This document shows positions 9,493 to 18,474 of a stretch of DNA of 23,235 nucleotides, one piece after another. Location: contig MU129181.1 in NCBI GenBank assembly GCA_014904985.1, forward strand, positions 45,795-69,029, written 5' to 3'. The position numbers were made by a program, and so were the translations under genes. The notes below the pieces were generated by a model that saw only the letters and a list, made by a program, of their open reading frames with translations, was not told where the DNA came from and ran no database searches. Origin of the DNA: Hydnum rufescens UP504 (taxonomy: Eukaryota > Basidiomycota > Agaricomycetes > Cantharellales > Hydnaceae). Position 1 is the first letter of the stretch, and every line of letters begins with the position of its first letter.

Positions 9493-10920
9493 ATTCCTGC
9501 TTACAAATCTGGTGGTCCTTACAGGGAGTCACAATACCTCAATCTGAACCCTATATAATCAATTACACAACCCCTCATTATCAATATGGTGACCACAACA
9601 TACACTCCATGCTGGGACCATGTTCCAGGGATGCTCTGCAATTCAAAGGAAAAAGGATTCTAAGTTTCCTCACAGAATATGAATTCCCTGCTACTGCAGC
9701 TGGTCTCACTTCCACTCAAACTATCCATCAAAATTACCCATTATCTCAATACCAAGTCTGAACAGTTTATTGAGTCACTGGACAAGTACTTTGAAGACAG
9801 CTGGGACTCTTTCAAGTCCCATCTATTGGAATTCTATCCCTTGGAAGAGGAAAACCTTATTACAAGGTAGACCACTTTGTAATATAGTGTATTACATAAT
9901 TAAGTTAGGACTCAAAAGTCATGTATATACGGCAGTTGCCAAGATTAATAAAGAAAACCTTTGCCTGGATCTTTGTCACCTAGTGAGAAACCGTGAATAT
10001 CTGTCTCTACTCTGCTTCTATCTGCCTAGCTGGTTGGCCTGTCTAGTAGCCATCAATACTAGCCCTTTCCCTGGCTTTGGGACTGCACCTTTGGACCCTA
10101 GCTGGGAAAGCAGTGAGTAGGATAGCCCTTTCCTCTCACTGACCCCCCACTCTCTCTTTAGTTAGTGACTGTGCCACTTGGCCAGTCACTACTTTATGCC
10201 TTTCATCATGACTTCCCTTCCTTCACATCCTTTTCTCCTGTGTCCAGGGCAAAGCCAGTGCTTAGCCCTGTTTGCAGCTCCCCCACCTGAAGCCAGTGCT
10301 AAGGGTGGTGTGATTACCTCTTCTCCTATTCTCCCTATTCCTACTCCCTCCCCAGTCAACTCCACTTTGTCCAAGTACAACAACAGGTGCCCTCCTGAAC
10401 TGGGAGGCACTTTGTTACACACTTAATTAAACTCATTCAGAAGGACAGAGAGCTTTCATCTATCAAGAAGTTCAATAATTACATCTGTGAGTTTACAGTT
10501 ATAGCTAGGGTACTTGAAGAGCAAAAGTGCTATCCCAAACTGATAAATATGACTATTTTTGGAGGGGGATCAAACTGTAAGAGGTCACTGTTTAGGATCA
10601 TGACAGATGCACAAAATAGTCATGTGTGGACATGGCAGCCTGGATCTAGGTATGAAAGGGTGTATGGAAACCCCATTGCATATGTAAACTGCTATACAGC
10701 ATATATCAACTGTGGCTGGGAGCCTACAGCAGCAGAGGCAGCAAAGGACTGTCAAGTTTTAGAGCTTACAAGAGAGGAACACAGTACACAAGACAGAAGC
10801 TTAAGTGGAGTCACAATGAAGTCAGAAGATGATTTCCAGCTTCACATGATGAAATGCATATATACATATTATTTGGAGATAAGGATTGAGCCCAATGTCA
10901 TTGGAGGACATCATTTTTGA
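9493..10920 (+). pseudogene. Gag relic of a third Gypsy-type element, split by an insertion
   Basis: The plus strand carries SGGPYRES near 9510, SRDALQFKGKRILSFLTEYEF near 9630-9690, SEQFIESLDKYFEDSWDSFK near 9760-9820, then LLEFYPLEEENLI. The FKGKR-FL-EYE and YP-EEE features parallel the gag of the left-hand element. The frame shifts near 9725 and near 9860, and is then interrupted at 9880. It resumes at 10408 with THLIKLIQKDRELSSIKKF and stays open to TGA at 10918-10920. If the inserted 9881-10407 and one copy of the 8-bp duplication are ignored, the reading frame runs through the junction unbroken. The C-terminal part (10560-10917) is not clearly gag-like. It is a non-functional remnant. 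Confidence 0.6.
9881..10407. mobile_element. 527-bp insertion with 8-bp target-site duplication
   Basis: CACTTTGT occurs at 9873-9880 and again at 10408-10415, exactly bracketing this segment. Removing the segment plus one copy rejoins the gag frame across the junction, which is good evidence for an insertion event. An 8-bp duplication is the length made by hAT-family transposases, but I see no terminal inverted repeats: the ends read AATATAG... and ...CTGGGAGG. An internal AATAAA (about 9946) is present, and the segment has no long coding frame. It could be a non-autonomous element with eroded ends. A solo LTR is less likely because a TG...CA placement does not give matching flanks. Confidence 0.6.
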
Positions 10921-10941
10921 TACATATATTGCACATGATGC

Positions 10942-11106
10942 CTACAATGCTGTATATTGATCAATGATTGTTGCAAGTTTCCTTGCAATAGTGTATGAAG
11001 GAGATTTTTGCAAATCACCACCATCCTTGATCTGAGCCTGGATAGAGCTAGCTGTATTCTCTGTTTCATAGGCATTAGGTGACGGCAAATTCTTCCCATC
11101 CCGAAT
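10942..11106 (-). pseudogene. Short unrecognised open frame, possible gene fragment
   Basis: This frame has 54 codons without an ATG. It begins IRDGKNLPSPNAYETENTAS, continues with SIQAQIKDGGDLQKSPSYTI and ends before TAG at 10942-10944. The composition looks protein-like, unlike neighbouring frames, but I do not recognise a family. It lies downstream (minus sense) of the putative micro-exon gene and abuts the gag relic on the other strand. It could be a fragment of a mobile element or a terminal exon. Confidence 0.25.
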
Positions 11107-11255
11107 CCAAAGTATGACCACTAGTTTAACAAGCCCAAGCCAAGATCAGGAATCTCCTGTACACTTAGAATCAGTCTCAACACTGACAACAAACAAAGAC
11201 CAGATATTGAACATCAGGTTTCAATGGGATGGACAGGTGATGCTGAAATGAATGC

Positions 11256-14200
11256 TTAGACTTCCTGGACCTGGAAATTTGATTGAAAACCTAAACTGAC
11301 CAACAGGTTGAGAAAGGGCACACAGGCCTTGATCCCCTGCATGGTGGAGAACCTGGGAAACCAAGGTGAGATAAGGACAAGGTTTGGAGGGCAGATTGAC
11401 AACTCTTACCAGATTGATTGAAATCACAGGTGAGCAATGAATGAGGTTACAATTGTACAGAATCATTTGGCTTCAGTACATCAAATGGGACTTACATAAT
11501 CCTATGGAACATCCAATTGTAAAGGGAAGTGGGAAAATAGAATATGATTATTAGGTGGATCTAGGAACTCACATGCTACATTGTAAATGGCAGCAAAATG
11601 TTATGAGCCAGGGACCATAAACTGAATACTAAGACATGTGGACTTACATCCTATGAGGTACATTCCACCAAGTAAGAGATCTGCCAGAGATGATGAATCA
11701 AAGGGTGGGAGGTGTAGACTGACCTCCTATGGGGACAAGACCACATCAGCAACCAATGATGCATTGAATTCTGAGAGACCTGTACTTACAGACTGAATTT
11801 CCAATGCCACCAAAAGAGGAATCAACAAGGGATAATGAATTGAATTCTAAGGCACTTGCACTTACTTTCTAGATCATCAATGGCATCAAAAAATGGGTTA
11901 ATGTGGAGGATGCATTAAATTGTAGGAGACCTGGACTTACAACCTACAATATCAATACCACCAAAAGATGAATCAGTAAGGCACAATGCATTGAATTCCA
12001 ACACATCCAAACTTACATCCTATGTTGTCAATGCCACCAAAAGATGAATCAGTAAGGCACAATGCATTGAATTCTAACACACCCAAACTTACATACTATG
12101 TTGTCAATGCCACCAAAAGATGAATCAACAAGGGACAATACATTGAATTCTAATACATCCAAACTTACACTCTATGTTGTCAATGCCACCAAAAGATGAA
12201 TCAGCAAGGCACAATGCATTGAATTCTAACACATCCAAACTTACATGCTATGTTGTCAATGCCACCAAAAGATGAATCAGCAAGGCACAATGCATTAAAT
12301 TCCAACACATCCAAACTTACATACTATGTTGTCAATGCCACCAAAAGATGAATCAGCAAGGTACAATGCATTGAATTCCAACACATCCAAACTTACACCC
12401 TATGTTGTCAATGCCACCAAAAGATGAATCAGCAAGGCACAATGCATTGAATTCCAACACATCCAAACTTACAAGCTATGTTGTCAATGCCACCAAAAGA
12501 TGAATCAACACAGGACAATACATTGGATTCTAACACATCCAAACTTACACTCTATGTTGTCAATGCCACCAAAAGATGAATCAGCAAGGCACAATGCATT
12601 GAATTCTAACACATCCAAACTTACACACTATGTTGTCAATGCCACCAAAAGATGAATCAGCAAGGCACAATGCATTAAATTCCAACACATCCAAACTTAC
12701 ATACTATGTTGTCAATGCCACCAAAAGATGAATCAGCAAGGCACACTGCATTGAATTCCAACACATCCAAACTTACATCCTATGTTGTCAATGCCACCAA
12801 AAGATGAATCAGTAAGGCACAATGCATTGAATTTTAACACACCCAAACTTACATGCTATGTTGTCAATGCCACCAAAAGATGAATCAACAAGGGACAATA
12901 CATTGAATTCTAACACATCCAAACTTACACTCTATGTTGTCAATGCCACCAAAAGATGAATCAGCAAGGCACAATGCATTGAATTCTAACACATCCAAAC
13001 TTACACCCTGTGTTGTCAATGCCACCAAAAGATGAATCAGCAAGGCACAATGCATTGAATTCCAACACATCCAAACTTACATCCTATGTTGTCAATGCCA
13101 CCAAAAGATGAATCAGCAAGGCACAATGCATTGAATTCTAACACATCCAAACTTACACCCTATGTTGTCAATGCCACCAAAAGATGAATCAGCAAGGCAC
13201 AATGCATTGAATTCCAACACATCCAAACTTACAAGCTATGTTGTCAATGCCACCAAAAGATGAATCAGCAAGGCACAATGCATCAGATTCCAACACATCC
13301 AAACTTACAAGCTATGTTGTCAATGCCACCAAAAGATGAATCAGCAAGCACAATGCATTGGATTCCAACACATTCAAACTTACAAACTATGTTGTCAATG
13401 CCACCAAAAGATGAATCAGCAAGGCACAATGCATTGAATTCCAACACATCCAAACTTACATACTATGTTGTCAATGCCACCAAAAGATGAATCAGCAAGG
13501 CACAGTGCATTGAATTCTAACACATCCAAACTTACAAGCTATGTTGTCAATGCCACCCAAAGATGAATCAGCAATGCACAATGCAACACATCCAAACTTA
13601 CATACTATGTTGTCAATGCCACCAAAAGATGAATCAGCAAGGCACAATGCATTGAATTCCAACACATCCAAACTTACATGCTATATTGTCAATGCCACCA
13701 AAAGATGAATCAGCAAGGCACAATGCATTGGATTCTAACACATCCAAACTCACAAGCTATGTTGTTGCCACCAAAAGATGAATCAGCAAGGCACAATGCA
13801 TTGAATTCCAACACATCCAAACTTACATCCTATGTTGTCAATGGCACCACAAGATGAATCAGCAAGGCACAATGCATTGAATTCTAACACGTCCTAACTT
13901 ACATCCTATGTTGTCAATGCCACCAAAAGATGATCTGTGAGGGACAACAGATTGAATTCTAAGGACTCCAAACTCACATCCTGTGTTATTAATGCCACCA
14001 TAAGATCAATCAGCATGGGACCATGCATTGAATTTTAAGGCAACTCAACTTACTTGCTATGTTGTCAATGCCACCCAAGGATGTATGAACTGACTACCAT
14101 TCTTCATATGGTGGGTTGTATGCACTTACATCCTACAGTGTTCAGGTGAGCAACCAATCTATCAGCCAAGCACCTGACATCAAATTCTCAGAGATCCCAT

Positions 14201-16290
14201 CTTACACTCTATGTTATCAATATGAACAAAAGAGAAATAAGCCAGTAGTGTTGCATGCAATTCAAACATTCAGACCTACCCTCTTAGTTGGAGATGCCAC
14301 CCAAACATGAGTCAGGCAGAACCCATGCATAAATTAGTATGGTTGCTTGACTTACATACTATTGTCACAATGCCACAAAGATACATCAACCAAGGACCAC
14401 CTAATAAATGGTGGGAGATGCAAACTCACTACCTTACATTGCCCATCCCACCAAACAGTGTATCAGTCAGCAAGCTCACATTCCATTTCCAGAGATCCCA
14501 ACATACATGCTACATTTTTGATGCCATGCAGCAATGTGTTAGCCAACACCCAGGGATCAAATGGCAGGGGATATAACTCACTTCCTGTATTGTTAATCCC
14601 ACCCAATGATAAATCAGCCAGCAATCCTACATCAAATTGTGAGAGGCCATGGGCCCACCAGCTACATTGTTAATGGCAATGGCAGGGTCAGCCTGTCCCC
14701 ACACACTGAATCACAACCAAGTCAGGCTTACTTGCTAGGTTGTCAATGTCATCCAGATATGGATCAGCCAGTGATTGTGCATGAAGGTGGCAGATATTAG
14801 AACTTACATTCTACATTATCAATGTCACCACAGATTATATTAACCAGTAATCCCACATTGGATCAGAGATCCAAACTTACATGCTACATTGTCATGGAAC
14901 CAAGCAATGTATCAGAGAGTGACCACCAGTTACATTGTGAAAGATCCAGCCTTACACCCTAGATTGTACATGCCAGACAAACACATATCAGTCCACACCT
15001 GTGGATTGCATCAGAAGAGACTGGACTAACAGTCTGCATTGTTCATCCCACACAAAGATATATTAGCCATCAACCATAGATTGAATACTAAGAAATTCAC
15101 ACTTACATTCTATGTTGTCAGTGCCACCATAGGATGCATCAGCCTGTCACCCTGCATTGGGAAATATCCAAACTTACAGACTGCAGTGTCATTGTGACCA
15201 AATCAAATATCAACAAAACACCACCCATCAAATTGTGAGAGAACTGGACTTACTGCCTATGTTGTCCATGCCAGACAAACAAATATCAGCCCACACCTAC
15301 ATCAAATTGCAAGAGAGTAAGACTGACTTTCTACATTGTCCATCATCCAATGATAGATCAACTAGTGACCCTGTGCTAACTTATACTAAATCCCCACTTA
15401 CATACTGTATTGTCCATGTCACCAAATGATGCATCAACCAGCAACCATCCATGAATACTGGGAAATATGAACATACCTCCTATTTTATTCCCACCCAATG
15501 ATGTGTCAGCCAAGGACCTCATATTGAATCCACACTCACATACTATATTGTGAATGTCAACAAAATATCTGCCAATCAGCAACCATGCATTGAATTCCAA
15601 GATATCTGGACATACATCCTGTGGTGTTAATGCCACCAAAAGACTGATCAGTCAGGCATCATACATCAAACAGTGGACATCAACCCACATTCTATGTGTT
15701 CATGCCACCAAAAGTTCTCTCAATGAGTGACCACATTGAAATGTGCAAGGTACAGTCTTACCTCCTACATTTTCACCATATATCAATTGGCAATGGTGCA
15801 GATCCAAAGGTGGGAGATGCATACTCACCTGCTACCACCAAAAGTTGTACAAACAGTAATCTCACTTTACAGTTTGAGATGCAAACTCACCCCCTGCATT
15901 GCAGATCCAACCAGAAGTTGTATCAGGGACCAGCCATGCCTTGAGTGGTGGGAGATCCAGACTCACATACTGTGTTCCCAATGGCATCAAGAAATGCATC
16001 AGCCAGCTACCATGTATCAAATTGTGAGAGATCCAGACTGACCAACTACATTGTCAATTCCACAAAGAGAGATGTAAGTCAGTGATCATGCAATAAATGT
16101 TAGTCTGTGGTCATACCTCCTACATTGTCAATGCCACCCAATAATGTCACCAGTTATTGTAGTTACAGCACATGATACAATCAGTACACTGTTCACAAGT
16201 GACACAGTCACTCACCATGAGAATCTTGAACCCATTATCCCCACATAACTGGGATTCTTCATCTTCCCCAGATCCTGGGGTTCTGGTCAT
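11256..16290 (-). CDS. Putative gene made of 63 micro-exons (62 of 3 nt, one of 6 nt)
   Basis: Seen: on the minus strand, 63 segments of exactly 3 nt (last one 6 nt) are each preceded by AG and followed by GT, with unit lengths of 62-77 bp. Donors are mostly GTAAGT or GTGAGT. Acceptors end TAG or CAG (two AAG). A CTGAY-like branch site about 25-35 nt before the acceptor is visible in most copies. Model: first exon 16290-16216 (25 codons, starts MTRTPGSGEDEE, ends KILM) in phase 0, a 96-nt intron, then micro-exons from 16117-16119 down to 11496-11501. A tentative last exon runs 11402-11256 (48 codons, TAA), with a weak acceptor. In this phase none of the 64 micro-exon codons is a stop. A second phase, from the ATG at 16262-16260, is also open and strongly hydrophobic. 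Function is unknown. The splicing is inferred, not observed; the alternatives are a non-coding satellite or a step-wise spliced large intron. Confidence 0.5.
11496..11943 (-). repeat. Diverged 3' arm of the intron/micro-exon array (7 units)
   Basis: The downstream (minus-sense) end of the array again consists of diverged units with intact splice-like borders: 11941 GTT; 11866 AAA; 11790 TCT; 11724 GAG (donor GTCAG); 11648 GAT; 11573 CAT (donor GTGAG); and 11496-11501 GATTAT, the only micro-exon of 6 nt. Unit lengths are 66-77 bp. Below 11491 the pattern stops: no further AG-N3-GT pair fits, so the terminal exon must follow, if the array is a gene. Confidence 0.8.
11944..13905 (-). repeat. Homogeneous 76-bp core of the array (26 units)
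   Basis: These are nearly identical 76-bp units, each a 73-nt intron (GTAAGTTTGGATGTG... to ...CATTGACAACATAG) plus a 3-nt NNT micro-exon. Positions (lowest coordinate): 13903 GAT; 13827 GAT; 13754 CTT; 13678 CAT; 13602 TAT; 13536 CTT; 13460 TAT; 13384 TTT; 13309 CTT; 13233 CTT; 13157 GGT; 13081 GAT; 13005 GGT; 12929 AGT; 12853 CAT; 12777 GAT; 12701 TAT; 12625 TGT; 12549 AGT; 12473 CTT; 12397 GGT; 12321 TAT; 12245 CAT; 12169 AGT; 12093 TAT; 12017 GAT. A higher-order period of five units (380 bp) is visible: the variant with CAACAAGGGACAATAC or close to it precedes the AGT copies at 12169, 12549 and 12929. Units of 66, 73 and 75 bp also occur. Confidence 0.95.
13906..16119 (-). repeat. Diverged 5' arm of the intron/micro-exon array (30 units)
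   Basis: These are old, diverged copies of the 76-bp unit. Micro-exons (lowest coordinate, minus-sense triplet): 16117 GAG; 16043 TTG; 15967 TAT; 15891 GGG; 15829 CAG; 15762 GAG; 15689 AAT; 15616 GAT; 15540 TAT; 15477 GAG; 15402 TAT; 15328 AAA; 15254 GCA; 15178 TCT; 15107 AAT; 15031 ACT; 14956 GGT; 14881 CAT; 14808 AAT; 14732 CAA; 14659 CTG; 14582 GAA; 14507 CAT; 14430 GTA; 14356 TAT; 14280 AGG; 14206 AGT; 14130 GAT; 14054 CAA; 13978 GAT. Spacing varies from 62 to 77 bp because introns carry indels, yet each exon stays 3 nt. Donor variants are GTAAG, GTGAG, GTATG, GTCAG, GTAGG, GTGGG and GTTAG. The micro-exons at 14280 and 14430 have AAG acceptors. Intron bodies share mainly the donor, the CTGAY-like site and the GGTGGCATTGACAA-like tail. 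Confidence 0.85.
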
Positions 16291-16340
16291 GATGTTCCCT
16301 AAATATAGACAAATTGTACCATCATCTCATCAATACAGCT

Positions 16341-17864
16341 TCAGACAGGACCTTTGGCTCCACTCTCAAGGAGAACACTATGAAATAAACATGACTTTTA
16401 GTCACTTTTAATCTGTTGGACATCCACACTCACCGGATTAATACATATATCGTATGAATTCGGCGGTTTCTTTTCCAAACCGTGAGCCTGAGCAATGCTC
16501 TCTGGGTCTCATGGGGGAGAGCATCCAGAGTGGCTCGAAGAAGTTGGTTGCATGATGCTGTACTCTCCTCACTAACTTGGTCCATGTCTTTAAGCCATAA
16601 ATTTAAGTACCAAATTGCAGCCCAGATAGAGTATACATACTTCTGACCCTGATGAAACCAGCAGGTGGGTGCTGGTGGTCCCGAAATTGTGTCTCAAGCC
16701 CGTTAACAAATTCAGCCACTTTCTGCTCCGCCTTCGGGCACAATCGAGGAAATCGGATTGGCTGGGATCGGGGCCGAGAACCTCGCTCATCACCTTCGTC
16801 TCTCTTCCATCCAGCTTGGTGAAAATCCCTACAACAGGCACTGAGGGATGCACGGACCACTGCATCACATGTAGGGTCGAACGCGGGGACTCATGAGACA
16901 TACCTGATGCTGTGGGTTTGGAGAAAAAACCTGACCGGAGGAATCCAAATGGTCTATCATTATCTGTTGGAATGCAAAGCCTGTAGCAATCGATAAGTTG
17001 AAGTATGATGACGTGAGAACATACATAGATAAACGCACCAAATCGCATGCAACTGTCGTGAAGGCGAAGCTAATGAGCGGTCTCGAATAAATTCCCAGAC
17101 AGCCTCGACCTCCTTGACACCTCCTGCCTCGAAACCACCAGAATCATGAAAAACGAAGTCAGGGTTTGATGCGTAAGTGATTTCGTCGTCAATCCTGTGG
17201 ATCCCTCGCTAGATGGCATGGAAACATCAAGCAACCTGTGGGCCGTTGCTAGGATGGCTCTTACTTGATCATCTCCCCTGGGGTCCTGCTGAATCTGAGA
17301 GATAAAAGGATGGATTAGACCAGCATCTCTACTCAGCTCAAACAACTGCAGTACTTACACGGTTTCCGTTCCGGGTCACTATAGCCGCACCGGCGGGGCT
17401 GTCTGTTAATCGCTCGAGCAGAGTGGTCTTTCCTGCGTTCGCCGGTCCAAGTATGAGGATCCTGAAGCGGTAGTTTGTATCGGGAAGGGAGACACTGTCT
17501 TCGTCCGAGACTCCTTCGTCCGAGACTCCTTCGTCCGAGACTCCTTCGTCCGAGACTCCTTCGTCCGAGACTTCTTCGTCCGAGACTTCTTCGTCCGAGA
17601 CTTCTTCGTCCGAGACTTCTTCGTTGGGGCCTTCTTCGTTGGGGACTTCTTCATCGGAAACCTCTTCATCAGGGACCTCTTCGTCGGGATTTGTTCGTTG
17701 GAGACTTGTTCGTCGGGGACTTGTTCATCAAGGGCTTCTTTGTCGGGGACCTCTTTGTCGACCTGTTCACCGGGGACTTGTTCACTGGGGACTTGTTCAT
17801 CGGGGACTCGTTGCTTGGTGAGTTTCTTGGGGAGTTTAAAATGCTTGCGGATCGATTTCAACAT
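16341..17864 (-). pseudogene. P-loop GTPase (fungal G-domain protein), two single-base frame breaks
   Basis: Likely a GTP-binding protein of the large mushroom family; its cellular role is unknown. Exons by reading frame: 17864-17359, 17294-17265, 17208-17039, 16980-16904, 16840-16641, 16587-16434, 16377-16341, with GT-AG introns of 53-64 nt. The start at 17864 gives MLKSIRKHFKLPKKL, followed by an acidic pentapeptide repeat and then the G domain: G1 [10 protein letters not shown]3 DSGGFE (after RGIHRIDDEITYASNPDF), LHAIWLCIPTDNDRPF, and G4 VPVVGIFTKLD. Two 1-nt losses break the frame: one in the repeat near 17688, one near 16755 between DFLDCA and KAEQKVAEF. With both breaks counted, the exon lengths come out two bases short of a clean frame (1174 nt). 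These are true decay or sequencing errors; family-like sequence resumes after each. If exon 7 ends at TGA 16341 the protein is about 391 residues, without the C-terminal membrane part of its neighbour. Confidence 0.75.
17495..17815 (-). repeat. 15-bp minisatellite coding acidic pentapeptides V(S/P)(D/N)E(E/Q/G)
   Basis: About 20 tandem 15-bp units lie inside exon 1 of the minus-strand GTPase. The 3' part contains eight near-identical GTCTCGGACGA-centred copies (starts 15 bp apart, 17501 to 17606). The 5' part is more varied (VPDEQ, VPSEQ, VPGEQ, VPDKE). In the frame of the G domain the units read [10 protein letters not shown]; in the frame of the start codon the same bases read KKSRT. The one-base difference near 17688 (9 instead of 10 bases at a repeat position) switches between the two. 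The Arg-Leu frame on the plus strand is a shadow. Confidence 0.85.
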
Positions 17865-18474
17865 GGTTGACGGACTAGAGAAAGAGAGAGGGATCGAGCG
17901 TACGTAGGTGTGTGTGAAATGTTTCATCGATTGGATACTATAAAATGTCAAAGCCAGGCAGCAGGAGCATTCCTGTTATGTCAACTTGAGTAGCTTCTGA
18001 CGGAGGAGTCCGGGACGCTTCATCGAGATAGAGTGCTTCTGGGGACCGGTGTGGCCGAGTACGGCCTGATCTGGAAAGAGTGACCCAGACACACATACAG
18101 CAAATCAGAGGGAAATATTACGATATGACGGATTTGATAGCGACACCCGGAAGTGGCCAGATCTGACCGCCCTGATTACTCCTGATCACACTGGACAACA
18201 GCCCGACTTTGCGTGAGTGACCAGGACGGTGTCTGGCCAAAGAATGTACCAATCGCCATATCAGACAGTTGCGGCTACGGGAGAGAGACGTGCTCGACCT
18301 CACCTCTCCTTGTTGACCTTTTGCACGCTTCATTCCCTAGGATCCCACGGCTCATTTGGGCAGTACGTTGTTTTCTGTAGCTTCTATTCTGATGGGTAAG
18401 AACGTGGCCTCCCCGTGTCCCCAATTCAGGATACACCGACAATCAAACTGTCTCTGTACTCCATCCGTTAGCCA
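17865..18474. promoter_or_regulatory. Shared intergenic region of two head-to-head GTPase genes
   Basis: These 610 bp separate the start codons of divergent genes (minus start 17864, plus start 18475), so both promoters must lie here. A TATAAAA is seen on the plus strand at 17939-17945, but it is far from the plus start and in the wrong orientation for the minus gene, so I do not assign it. No other motif is convincing, and the short open frames here have no family content. Confidence 0.45.

Noticed and set aside
9879..10405. Introner-type intron in the gag relic
   Set aside because: A GT donor and AG acceptor can be drawn, but splicing them does not keep the gag frame. Clean removal of the segment with one 8-bp duplicate does.
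9878..10409. Solo LTR (TG...CA) between the gag halves
   Set aside because: TG at 9878 and CA at 10408-10409 give non-matching 5-bp flanks (CACTT and CTTTG). The 8-bp CACTTTGT duplication explains the borders better.
13260..13490. Plus-strand protein of repeated units (MNQQGTMHQIPTHPN...)
   Set aside because: The 76-bp unit is not a multiple of three, so the frame rotates and hits stops elsewhere in the array. It is a by-product of the repeat.
11496..16119. CRISPR array
   Set aside because: The whole 76-bp unit repeats, with no unique spacers, there are no cas genes, and the setting is eukaryotic with spliceosomal introns.
16172..16411. Plus-strand open frame opposite the first exon of the array gene
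   Set aside because: No recognisable content. The minus strand has the splice signals and the in-phase exon.
17475..17870. Arg-Leu repeat protein on the plus strand
   Set aside because: It is the antisense reading of the 15-bp minisatellite in exon 1 of the minus-strand GTPase, whose G domain fixes the true strand.
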